Part shown: in pieces, positions 7,957 through 14,522 of the stretch
How the letters are laid out: each line of letters opens with the position of its first letter
Position numbering within the stretch: position 1 is the first letter of the stretch
From: Bacteroidota bacterium
GTDB lineage: Bacteria; Bacteroidota; Bacteroidia; Chitinophagales; Chitinophagaceae
Reading direction: 5' to 3'
Assembly (NCBI GenBank): GCA_023436685.1
Contig: JAEZIL010000299.1
Span: 1-17,752, forward strand
Length of the DNA: 17,752 nucleotides
The notes under the pieces: generated by a model
Databases searched by the model: none
Told to the model about the DNA's origin: nothing
What the model saw: the letters and a program-made list of their open reading frames with translations, nothing else
Made by a program: the position numbers and the translations under genes

Positions 7957-9612
7957 TTGACAGCAACAACGCAAAACAGAATAGTACGCGCACCTAAAGG
8001 CAACCAGCTAAATTGTAAAAACTGGGTGGCCGAGGCTGCATATCGCATGATACAAAACAACCTTGACCCTGAAGTGGCAGAACGTCCGGAAGATTTGGTT
8101 GTATATGGAGGAATTGGCAAAGCAGCCCGCAATTGGGAAAGCTTCGATAAAATACTGAGCTCCTTAAAAGATCTGAATGAGGATGAGACGCTTCTTGTTC
8201 AATCAGGCAAGCCTGTAGGCATCCTGCGTTCACATAAAGATGCGCCGCGTGTTATCATTGCTAATTCTAACCTTGTAGGCCGCTGGGCTAATTGGGAGCA
8301 CTTTCGTGAGTTGGAAGCAAAAGGCCTGATGATGTATGGCCAGATGACCGCAGGTAGCTGGATATATATTGGCTCACAGGGTATTGTACAAGGTACCTAC
8401 GAAACTTATTTATCGTTGGCAAACCAGCATTACAATGGCAGTCTTAAAGGTACTTTAAATGTTACTGCTGGTTTAGGTGGCATGGGTGGCGCTCAGCCGC
8501 TGGCCATCACCATGAACGAAGGTGTATGTCTTGCTGCTGAAATGGAGGAATGGCGTATGCAGAAGCGTATTGAAACCCGTTACCTTGATAAATATAGCCA
8601 CGATATAGATGATGCTATTGACTGGGCATTGAAAGCTAAACAGAATGGCGAAGCAGTTTCGATAGGTGTGTGTTGTAATGTAGTAGATCTGCTGCAGCGC
8701 TTGATAGATCGAAATATAACCCCGGATACCCTTACCGACCAGACGTCGGCGCACGATGAGCTGATAGGGTACTTTCCCGAAGGTTTGAGTGTGGCAGAAG
8801 CGAACGCCTTGCGCGAAGCGAATCCTGCGGAATATTCATCGCGCTCGCTCGATACTATGGCTAAGCACGTACGGCAGATGCTTGAATTGCAAAAACGTGG
8901 TGCTGTTACCTTCGACTATGGCAACAACCTGCGCGGCCAGGCTAAAGATAAGCGTGGTGTTGAGAACGCCTTTGACTTTCCCGGTTTTGTACCTGCATAT
9001 ATCCGCCCGTTGTTTTGCGAAGGTAAAGGTCCGTTTAGATGGGTGGCTTTGAGTGGCGACCCAGAGGATATTTATACAACTGATAAAGCACTAATGGAGC
9101 TGTTTCCGGATAATAAAGGCCTGCATCGTTGGTTAACAATGGCTAAAGATCGTATCGCATTCCAGGGGCTGCCGGCGCGCATTTGCTGGCTAGGTATGGG
9201 CGACCGTGAAAAGGCAGGCTTGCTTTTCAACCAACTAGTAAAAGAAGGTAAGGTGAAAGCTCCTATAGTTATTGGCCGCGATCACCTCGATACGGGTTCT
9301 GTAGCATCGCCCAACCGCGAAACAGAAGCAATGAAAGACGGTAGCGATGCTGTTGCCGACTGGCCAATACTGAATGCTTTGATCAACACTGCTGGCGGTG
9401 CTAGCTGGGTGTCTTTCCACCATGGTGGTGGTGTGGGTATGGGTTATTCATTGCATGCAGGTATGGTTATAGTTGCAGATGGTACTGAAGATGCAGAACG
9501 CCGCTTGCGCCGCGTACTCTTCAACGACCCTGCAATGGGTGTTATACGGCATGCTGATGCTGGCTATGAGCTAGCTAAAGAAACAGGGGATAAATTTGGC
9601 TTGAACTTATAA
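7957..9612 (+). CDS. hutU: Urocanate hydratase (urocanase)
   Basis: 551 residues. It converts urocanate to imidazolonepropionate, the second step of histidine breakdown, using tightly bound NAD+. Seen: the conserved N-terminus [13 protein letters not shown], the glycine-rich NAD site [10 protein letters not shown] (172-181), [21 protein letters not shown] in register, and Cys410 in LPARICW, the same number as the active-site Cys of the Pseudomonas putida enzyme. Also [16 protein letters not shown]. The length is close to the usual 555 or so. No ATG precedes the conserved N-terminus, so the TTG at 7957 is the best start, giving [14 protein letters not shown]; an in-frame CTG at 7948 is possible. 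It follows purC by 25 bases and is closed by a terminator. hutH, hutI and hutG are not in the window, so the pathway is split in this genome or encoded elsewhere. Confidence 0.97.
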   Translation: MTATTQNRIVRAPKGNQLNCKNWVAEAAYRMIQNNLDPEVAERPEDLVVYGGIGKAARNWESFDKILSSLKDLNEDETLLVQSGKPVGILRSHKDAPRVIIANSNLVGRWANWEHFRELEAKGLMMYGQMTAGSWIYIGSQGIVQGTYETYLSLANQHYNGSLKGTLNVTAGLGGMGGAQPLAITMNEGVCLAAEMEEWRMQKRIETRYLDKYSHDIDDAIDWALKAKQNGEAVSIGVCCNVVDLLQRLIDRNITPDTLTDQTSAHDELIGYFPEGLSVAEANALREANPAEYSSRSLDTMAKHVRQMLELQKRGAVTFDYGNNLRGQAKDKRGVENAFDFPGFVPAYIRPLFCEGKGPFRWVALSGDPEDIYTTDKALMELFPDNKGLHRWLTMAKDRIAFQGLPARICWLGMGDREKAGLLFNQLVKEGKVKAPIVIGRDHLDTGSVASPNRETEAMKDGSDAVADWPILNALINTAGGASWVSFHHGGGVGMGYSLHAGMVIVADGTEDAERRLRRVLFNDPAMGVIRHADAGYELAKETGDKFGLNL

Positions 9613-9632
9613 TGAGTTGTAATTTCAATATG

Positions 9633-9666
9633 CCGGGAGCTAGTGGTTAGCTTCCGGTTTCTTTTT
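9633..9666 (+). terminator. Rho-independent terminator after hutU
   Basis: CCGGGAGCTA (9633-9642), loop GTGGT, TAGCTTCCGG: a 10-bp stem with one G-T pair, followed by TTTCTTTTT. It lies 20 bases after the hutU stop and separates the purC-hutU unit from ispF. Confidence 0.8.
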
Positions 9667-9699
9667 GCTTATTTGGTCTTTTACTTTTAATTTTTGAAT

Positions 9700-10179
9700 A
9701 TGTCGTACAGAATAGGACAAGGAATAGATTTTCATCAACTGGCCGAAGGCAGAGAACTTTGGTTGGGTGGCATCAACATACCCCATACCAAAGGCGCTGT
9801 AGGGCATTCAGATGCCGATGTGTTATTGCATGCTATATGTGATGCAATGCTAGGGGCGCTGAGCCTTGGTGATATAGGGCATCATTTCCCCGATACTGAT
9901 ATTAAATACAAAGGCATAGATAGTAAAGTATTGTTGCGCCGTTGTTATAGCTTGGTACATGAAAAAGGATATGGCATTGTAAATATAGATAGTACCTTAT
10001 TGCTGCAAGCACCTAAGATAAAGCCCTATGTAGAGCAAATGAGGAATACCATTGCGAACATATTGAACATGTCAACCGATGATATTTCTATTAAGGCTAC
10101 AACAACAGAACAACTAAGTTTTATAGGACGTGAGGAAGGTGTTGTAGCTACTGCTAATGTATTGTTGCAAAAATATTAA
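9700..10179 (+). CDS. ispF: 2-C-methyl-D-erythritol 2,4-cyclodiphosphate synthase
   Basis: 159 residues. It closes CDP-ME 2-phosphate into MEcPP and releases CMP, the fifth step of the non-mevalonate (MEP) isoprenoid route, as a cytoplasmic homotrimer. The metal-binding residues are visible: Asp10 and His12 in GIDFH, and His44 in HSDADVLLHA, in line with E. coli Asp8, His10 and His42. The C-terminal FIGREEG motif with preceding KATTTEQLSF is present. Length is normal (155-160). ATG 9700 is preferred over a TTG at 9694, which adds only MN and sits in a T-rich promoter-like stretch. A terminator lies just upstream, so it needs its own promoter; candidates TACTTTTA (9682-9689) and TAATTTTT (9688-9695) are each one base off. 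The MEP route is expected in this group. Confidence 0.97.
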   Translation: MSYRIGQGIDFHQLAEGRELWLGGINIPHTKGAVGHSDADVLLHAICDAMLGALSLGDIGHHFPDTDIKYKGIDSKVLLRRCYSLVHEKGYGIVNIDSTLLLQAPKIKPYVEQMRNTIANILNMSTDDISIKATTTEQLSFIGREEGVVATANVLLQKY

Positions 10180-10190
10180 ACGTATCTTAG
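10162..10190 (+). promoter_or_regulatory. Candidate promoter for the 10194 lipoprotein
   Basis: TTG (10162-10164), 18-base spacer, TATCTTAG (10183-10190), one base off TAnnTTTG. It overlaps the end of ispF. The start codons (10194 or 10200) lie only 3 or 9 bases downstream, so the transcript would be leaderless or nearly so if this promoter is used. Co-transcription with ispF is equally possible. Confidence 0.35.
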
Positions 10191-10193
10191 TGT

Positions 10194-10643
10194 ATGCGTA
10201 TGAGGTTTTTGTTATTGCTGTTGCTACCGGTCTTATTTTTCGCTTCTTGTAGCGATGACAGGGGTATTATCTTTAATGGTGGCAGCGGCGCCGGCAGTGC
10301 CAATATTACAGTTGATATAGATGGCCAGGTTTGGGGGGCTAATGATGCCTATGTTCAAAATGTAGCACCTTTTGGTTTAGAGATATATGGCACGTATAGC
10401 CAATCCAATATCTCACTATACATAACTCCTTACAATGGTCCGGGAAGTTATCCTTTGAATGGTAATACCAATATCATATATAATGAGGGCAATGTAACTT
10501 ACACCTCCACTTTGGGCAGTATTGATATCTATTCCGATACTGAAGAGTTTATTGAGGGGGCTTTTCAATGCCAGGCAACCAGCAATACTGGTAGCACCAC
10601 CTTAAACTTTTCCAACGGCTATTTTAAAATACGTAGATATTAA
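10194..10643 (+). CDS. Small DUF6252-like lipoprotein
   Basis: 149 residues from ATG 10194 (147 from the in-frame ATG at 10200, which may be the true start). A short basic end and a run of leucines lead to the lipobox FFASC, with Cys19 as lipid-attachment site (numbered from 10194). The mature part is beta-rich, with ITVDIDGQVWGANDA, LEIYGTYSQSNISLYITPY, GPGSYPL and a last strand pair ending NFSNGYFKIRRY. This order of strands resembles small Bacteroidota lipoproteins of the DUF6252 type (recalled, not searched) and parallels the interrupted gene at 6306-6869. Function is unknown; the location should be an envelope membrane. It starts 14 bases after ispF and ends at a strong terminator. Confidence 0.8.
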   Translation: MRMRFLLLLLLPVLFFASCSDDRGIIFNGGSGAGSANITVDIDGQVWGANDAYVQNVAPFGLEIYGTYSQSNISLYITPYNGPGSYPLNGNTNIIYNEGNVTYTSTLGSIDIYSDTEEFIEGAFQCQATSNTGSTTLNFSNGYFKIRRY

Positions 10644-10646
10644 AAA

Positions 10647-10675
10647 AATAACCGGCTTAGGCCGGTTATTTTTTT
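10647..10675. terminator. Symmetrical bidirectional terminator
   Basis: AATAACCGGC (10647-10656), loop TTAG, GCCGGTTATT (10661-10670): a perfect 10-bp stem with an A-run before and a T-run after, so both strands read a hairpin followed by Ts. It serves the lipoprotein on the plus strand and the YtxH-like gene on the minus strand, whose stop is at 10678. Confidence 0.88.
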
Positions 10676-10677
10676 AA

Positions 10678-10956
10678 CTAATAGTGAGGTTTTGTTTGAT
10701 ATGCCATATCGTTAGCATCATCAAGTATTGTAAGGATACGATGTTTAATATCATCGTTAAGCCCGTCAATTTCCTGGTCAAGCAAGTTTCGCAAATCATC
10801 AAGGTTAGCATTAGCACGGCCACGTAGCCGATCCAGCTTGGTTTTCCATTTTTCAGCGGTATCGGCTAGGTCGTTACGCAGATCTTCGCCTTTCTCTGGC
10901 GCTACAAGCAAGCCAATTACTATACCTATGGCTGCTCCGGTTAAGAATTTCGACAT
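10678..10956 (-). CDS. YtxH-like membrane protein
   Basis: 92 residues. MSKFLTGAAIGIVIGLLVAPEKGEDLR is the hallmark of the YtxH family: a short glycine-rich membrane segment (about 5-19) followed by APxKGxxLR. The rest is a charged helix, probably coiled coil (about 25-85; DTAEKWKTKLDRLRGRANAN and so on). YtxH-type proteins are commonly called general-stress proteins, but their biochemical role is not known. The gene lies 26 bases downstream of a 53-residue membrane peptide gene on the same strand, likely one operon, and ends at the shared bidirectional terminator. Confidence 0.85.
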   Translation of the reverse strand: MSKFLTGAAIGIVIGLLVAPEKGEDLRNDLADTAEKWKTKLDRLRGRANANLDDLRNLLDQEIDGLNDDIKHRILTILDDANDMAYQTKPHY

Positions 10957-10982
10957 GTTATTATGGTTTTAAAAAGGTTTAA

Positions 10983-11144
10983 TTATCTGAACAATTTAGA
11001 TACCAGGAAGATAAGCAGGCCTACTACCAATACTACAATGATAATGCCTGTCCACACACCTGCTCTGAAAATATCTCCTATCAGTTCGCAACTGCTTAAG
11101 GAAAGAAGAATTGCGAGCAGGGGAAGTAAACTTAGTTTTTTCAT
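10983..11144 (-). CDS. 53-residue lipoprotein/membrane peptide
   Basis: A short frame running from ATG 11144 to TAA 10983-10985. The product starts MKKLSLLPLLAILLSLSSC, a clean lipoprotein signal with Cys19, then ELIGDIFRAGVWTG and a hydrophobic stretch (about 34-49) ending in SKLFR. Similar tiny proteins, with S-S-C-E-L-I-G-D-I-F-x-A-G-V-W-x-G, are common in Bacteroidota, usually named hypothetical and sometimes misnamed phosphatidate cytidylyltransferase (recalled, not searched). With a lipid anchor at one end and a transmembrane helix at the other it may be a two-anchor envelope peptide; alternatively the N-terminal segment is simply a first helix. It precedes the YtxH-like gene by 26 bases. 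No function can be assigned. Confidence 0.8.
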   Translation of the reverse strand: MKKLSLLPLLAILLSLSSCELIGDIFRAGVWTGIIIVVLVVGLLIFLVSKLFR

Positions 11145-11275
11145 ATTGAGTGTTTTTTAATGGTTATTTGGAATTACTTAAAATTCCATGCCATCTTATC
11201 ATTATTCATAGCTTAACAGCCCTCTACCAGCCTCTGGCAAGCTTAAATAATAGATTATAAGCCATTTTTAATGCG

Positions 11276-11283
11276 TAACTTTG
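11276..11283 (+). promoter_or_regulatory. -7 promoter element of lepA
   Basis: TAACTTTG is a perfect TAnnTTTG match, with 18 bases to the ATG at 11302. No TTG lies at the -33 position. The alternative TTG start at 11281 falls inside the element and is rejected. Confidence 0.55.
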
Positions 11284-11301
11284 CAACTCTTTTTTAGTAG
11301 T

Positions 11302-13098
11302 ATGCAAAATATTCGCAATTTCTGTATCATAGCCCATATTGACCATGGTAAAAGCACATTAGCTGATCGCTTGCTTGAATTTACCAAGACCATATCGGAG
11401 CGTGATATGCAGGCCCAGGTGTTGGATGACATGGATCTGGAACGAGAGAAAGGTATCACCATCAAAAGCCATGCGATACAAATGGACTACGAGTATAAAG
11501 GCCAGAAGTATAAACTGAACCTTATTGATACCCCTGGCCACGTTGATTTCTCATATGAAGTATCGCGCGCATTAGCTGCTTGCGAGGGTGCACTGCTGCT
11601 GGTAGATGCGTCGCAAGGTATACAGGCACAAACTATATCTAACCTGTACCTTGCCCTTGATAACGATCTTGAGATCATACCTGTCATCAATAAGATAGAC
11701 ATGGAAGGCGCCATGATACCCGAAGTAACCGACCAGATAGTAGACCTGATAGGCTGTAAGCCTGAAGATATAGTACTGGCCAGTGGCAAGTCGGGTATAG
11801 GCATTGAAGAGATCATGGCTGCAATCGTTGAGCGTATACCGGCTCCTAAAGGCGACCCCGAAGCTCCACTGCAGGCCCTTATCTTCGATAGTGTATTCAA
11901 CTCTTTCCGTGGTATTATTGCTTATTTCAGGGTTGTGAATGGTACCCTTAAAAAAGGCGATAAAGTGAAGTTTTACCATACCGGTGGCGAATATTATGCC
12001 GATGAGGTAGGGGTACTTAAGCTAGGGCTTTCACCTAAAAGTAGTGTATCAGCCGGCGATGTAGGATACATCATTACGGGTATCAAAAATGCTAAGGAAG
12101 TGAAAGTAGGCGATACCATAACTACTGTAGCCAATCCTACACAAGAAGTAGTAAAAGGCTTTGAAGAAGTTAAACCAATGGTATTTGCCGGTATCTTCCC
12201 TGTTGAAACGGACGATTTTGAAGAGTTGCGCGAGTGTATGGAGAAGCTGCAACTGAACGATGCTTCACTGACGTTTGAACCAGAAACATCGCAAGCACTG
12301 GGTTTCGGTTTCCGTTGTGGCTTCTTGGGTATGCTGCACATGGAAATCATCCAGGAGCGGCTTGAGCGCGAGTTTAACCAAACCGTTATCACCACCGTAC
12401 CCAATGTTAGCTTTAAAGCCTATCTGACCCGCGATAAAGATACAGCCGTGATAGTTAACAACCCGAGCGAGATGCCGGACCCAAGCCGTATGGACCGTAT
12501 AGAAGAGCCATTCATACGTGCGCAAATAATAACCCTGCCCGATTATATAGGCAATATTATGAGCCTGTGCCTGGGTAAACGTGGCTTGCTTATCAACCAA
12601 CACTACCTTACACCTACCCGCGTTGAGCTTATATTTGAATTGCCGCTTACCGAGATCGTATTTGACTTCTATGATAAGCTTAAGTCAAGTACCCGTGGTT
12701 ATGCCTCGTTCGACTATCACCCTATAGACTACCGCGAGAGCGATATAGCCAAGATGGACATATTGCTGAATGGTGATAAGGTAGATGCACTGAGCGCACT
12801 GATACACCGCAGCCGCGCGCAAGACTTTGGCCGTAAGCTTTGTGCCAAGCTGAAGGAGCTGCTGCCACGCCAGCAATTTATGATAGCAATACAGGCTGCA
12901 TTGGGTGCCAAGATTGTAGCCCGCGAAACGATCTCTGCCATGCGGAAAGACGTAACCGCTAAATGCTATGGTGGCGATATAAGCCGTAAACGTAAACTGC
13001 TGGAGAAGCAGAAGGAAGGTAAGAAGCGTATGCGCCAAATAGGTAGTGTAGATATACCACAGGAAGCGTTCCTTGCTGTACTGAAGCTGGACGATTGA
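11302..13098 (+). CDS. lepA: Elongation factor 4 (LepA), translational GTPase
   Basis: 598 residues. A ribosome-associated GTPase, proposed to back-translocate or to aid translation and subunit biogenesis under stress. GTPase motifs are visible: G1 AHIDHGKST (11-19), G2 within EKGITI (49-54), G3 DTPGH (76-80), G4 NKID (130-133), and a G5-like SGKSGIG. Then come the beta-barrel domain 2, EF-G-like domains III and V, and the LepA-specific C-terminal domain ending [17 protein letters not shown] and [14 protein letters not shown]. This tail and the absence of domain IV separate it from EF-G. Length is normal for LepA. The start is ATG 11302, after a perfect -7 element. It is a single-gene unit closed by a terminator, with no signal peptidase gene (lepB) beside it, unlike E. 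coli. Confidence 0.98.
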   Translation: MQNIRNFCIIAHIDHGKSTLADRLLEFTKTISERDMQAQVLDDMDLEREKGITIKSHAIQMDYEYKGQKYKLNLIDTPGHVDFSYEVSRALAACEGALLLVDASQGIQAQTISNLYLALDNDLEIIPVINKIDMEGAMIPEVTDQIVDLIGCKPEDIVLASGKSGIGIEEIMAAIVERIPAPKGDPEAPLQALIFDSVFNSFRGIIAYFRVVNGTLKKGDKVKFYHTGGEYYADEVGVLKLGLSPKSSVSAGDVGYIITGIKNAKEVKVGDTITTVANPTQEVVKGFEEVKPMVFAGIFPVETDDFEELRECMEKLQLNDASLTFEPETSQALGFGFRCGFLGMLHMEIIQERLEREFNQTVITTVPNVSFKAYLTRDKDTAVIVNNPSEMPDPSRMDRIEEPFIRAQIITLPDYIGNIMSLCLGKRGLLINQHYLTPTRVELIFELPLTEIVFDFYDKLKSSTRGYASFDYHPIDYRESDIAKMDILLNGDKVDALSALIHRSRAQDFGRKLCAKLKELLPRQQFMIAIQAALGAKIVARETISAMRKDVTAKCYGGDISRKRKLLEKQKEGKKRMRQIGSVDIPQEAFLAVLKLDD

Positions 13099-13121
13099 TG
13101 TATTTTAACTATAGATATTAC

Positions 13122-13149
13122 AGCCACCGGGTAAATCTGGTGGTTTTTT
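13122..13149 (+). terminator. Rho-independent terminator after lepA
   Basis: AGCCACCGG (13122-13130), loop GTAAAT, CTGGTGGTT: a stem of 7-9 bp with two G-T pairs, followed by a run of six Ts. It lies 23 bases after the lepA stop. Confidence 0.8.
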
Positions 13150-13225
13150 AATTTATGATAAAATATATCTGTTGCTAATTTTTGCTAAGTTTTCTGTCAT
13201 AAAATTTTTTTTTCTGCGGCAATGT

Positions 13226-13270
13226 GAGGGCCAAACGCTGTACAGAATGGCGTTTGGAGGGCAAAATGCA
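13226..13270. repeat. Inverted repeat overlapped by a direct repeat
   Basis: CCAAACGC (13231-13238) and GCGTTTGG (13250-13257) form a perfect 8-bp inverted repeat around 11 bases. In addition GAGGGCCAAACGC (13226-13238) recurs as GAGGGCAAAATGC (13257-13269), 11 of 13 identical, exactly 31 bases further on. It may be a regulator binding region or an RNA hairpin. It lies about 190 bases before the DUF922-like start and has no T-run after it, so it is not a terminator. Confidence 0.5.
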
Positions 13271-13343
13271 GCAGGTTACTTTTTTTAAAACTTAGCAATT
13301 AATAGCATACGTTCAAAATATACATGCCTGTTTCAAAAGAGCT

Positions 13344-13362
13344 TTACTCAATATTTGAGTAA
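13344..13362. promoter_or_regulatory. 19-bp palindrome, candidate operator
   Basis: TTACTCAA-TAT-TTGAGTAA is a perfect palindrome with a 3-base centre, about 70 bases upstream of the likely promoter element of the DUF922-like gene. The size and symmetry suit a dimeric regulator. No U-run follows, so termination is unlikely. Confidence 0.45.
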
Positions 13363-13400
13363 GACAAAATTACTTTAAATATTTTATATTTTGTTGTTTT

Positions 13401-13444
13401 TATTTTAGCCGGCCTTTGTTGATAAAATTACTATTTTAGCCAGC
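13401..13444 (+). repeat. Direct repeat TATTTTAGCC[GA]GC, two copies
   Basis: Copy one at 13401-13413 and copy two at 13432-13444 match at 12 of 13 bases, 31 bases apart. Each begins with TATTTTAG, one base off TAnnTTTG, so this may be a duplicated promoter element or a repeated binding site. Confidence 0.5.
13432..13439 (+). promoter_or_regulatory. Likely -7 element of the DUF922-like gene
   Basis: TATTTTAG differs from TAnnTTTG at one base and stands 18 bases before the GTG at 13458, the spacing seen at purC and lepA. A TTTG at 13415-13418 is closer than a normal -33 element. Confidence 0.4.
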
Positions 13445-13457
13445 TAATCAGCAGTTT

Positions 13458-14507
13458 GTGAAAAACCTTATTCTATCTTTATTGGCTGTGGCATTCTCTC
13501 TATCAGTAGGTGCACAGGCCAAAGTCATTAAATTAAAGAACCTTCCTGCACTACATAATCCCAAAGAGTATCATATAGCCAATGTAATAGATGACCGCGA
13601 CGATAAAGCAACTATTGGCACTATGAAGGCCGGTATAAGTGGTAAGGTGACGCCTATTACCCTGCAAGGCGGGCCAGCGGCGGGGCTGATGCAGTACCTG
13701 AACGACAACCTGAAACAAAATACAAATACGCTACCTGTAGAAATACACCTGAACCGTTTTGAGGTAAAAGAAGAAAAGAACGGCATGACGCCACAGGCAC
13801 ATTTATATTCTGAATTAAGCTTCAGTGCAAGAGGCATGAATGTGTACCGTATAACAGCACACAACTATATGCAAGGTGGGTATGATGTAAGTGCTTTCAT
13901 AGGGAAGCTGGTGCAACAGGCAATGGACTATCATCTTAAGGCATTTGACGACTGGCTGAAGGATAACCCTATAAGTGCTACCGGCAGCAATACGGAAGTG
14001 GCCATAAGAATGATGACAACTGATAGCGACCCTAATTTAATACCTTACACTAACGGGCGCAAGTTGCAAAGAAGCGATTTTAAAGGAACAATTGACGACC
14101 TGAGCACTGCCGCAGCGGTAACGTTAAGTGGAGTAAGTATAAAGTATGGATGGGAGCGGTTGGGCGGTAAAACAAAAGTGAAAATAGACCTGCTGCCGTA
14201 TTTTAACACTAGCCTGTCGTGGTGGCGGGCAACCACCCATACTGCCGAAATATTAGCGCACGAACAATTGCATTTTGATATAACTGCGGTATATGCTTGT
14301 GTGCTGAAGAATGAATTGGAACAGGCTATTTTCCAACCGGAAGAACTGGAACAACAAATAAACCGACTGATGAATGAAGTGGAGAGTCAGCGTGTGGCCA
14401 CACAACAGCAATATGATAGCGAAACACAACATGGACTGAATAAAACAAAGCAGGCTGAATGGCAAGCCAAGGTTAAAACCATGCTTGCTGAACAGACTTG
14501 CTATTGA
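13458..14507 (+). CDS. Secreted DUF922-like protein with HEXXH motif and extra N-terminal domain
   Basis: 349 residues with a Sec signal peptide (MKNLILSLLAVAFSLSVGAQ). No ATG lies before the signal peptide, so the GTG at 13458 is the start. The C-terminal part (about 200-345) carries the DUF922 pattern: R-S-D-F-K-G then AAAVTLSGVSIKYGWE, the zinc-site motif His268-Glu269-Gln-Leu-His272 in LAHEQLHFDITAVYA, and the closing QYDSETQHGLNKTKQAEW. DUF922 is described as a putative secreted Zn-dependent protease family (recalled); activity is inferred from the motif only. The N-terminal 170 residues after the signal form a separate domain that I do not firmly recognise; VIDDRDDKATIGTMKAG recalls the start of YajG-like lipoproteins (weak). 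The gene lies alone after a 308-base repeat-rich region and converges, at 15 bases, on the T9SS gene. Confidence 0.75.
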   Translation: MKNLILSLLAVAFSLSVGAQAKVIKLKNLPALHNPKEYHIANVIDDRDDKATIGTMKAGISGKVTPITLQGGPAAGLMQYLNDNLKQNTNTLPVEIHLNRFEVKEEKNGMTPQAHLYSELSFSARGMNVYRITAHNYMQGGYDVSAFIGKLVQQAMDYHLKAFDDWLKDNPISATGSNTEVAIRMMTTDSDPNLIPYTNGRKLQRSDFKGTIDDLSTAAAVTLSGVSIKYGWERLGGKTKVKIDLLPYFNTSLSWWRATTHTAEILAHEQLHFDITAVYACVLKNELEQAIFQPEELEQQINRLMNEVESQRVATQQQYDSETQHGLNKTKQAEWQAKVKTMLAEQTCY

Positions 14508-14522
14508 TGTGTCAAAAATTTA

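Larger units (their letters stand above)
13150..13457. other. Gene-free, AT-rich, repeat-rich intergenic region
   Basis: 308 bases between the lepA terminator and the DUF922-like gene. I found no convincing coding frame. It is mostly AT-rich, with an island of higher GC at about 13215-13275. It holds an inverted repeat with an overlapping direct repeat (13226-13270), a 19-bp palindrome (13344-13362) and a direct repeat covering the likely promoter (13401-13444), each listed separately. It could be a long regulatory leader, a small RNA locus, or decayed sequence. Confidence 0.6.

Noticed and set aside
6892..10675. Similar hairpins (CCGGC..TTAGGCCGGTT) at 6892-6916 and 10647-10675 as a dispersed repeat element
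   Set aside because: Both fit simple terminators with T-runs at gene ends; the shared core is short and GC palindromic, so no mobile repeat is needed to explain it.
10963..11160. 65-residue plus-strand frame
   Set aside because: It is antisense to the 53-residue lipoprotein gene, which has a clean lipobox and membrane segment.
11170..11187. GGAATT-ACTTAA-AATTCC inverted repeat between lepA and the lipoprotein/YtxH pair
   Set aside because: Only 6-bp AT-rich arms; expected by chance in sequence of this composition.
11487..11979. Overlapping minus-strand frames of about 135 residues inside lepA
   Set aside because: They are shadows of a perfectly conserved LepA frame on the other strand; no start context or domain.
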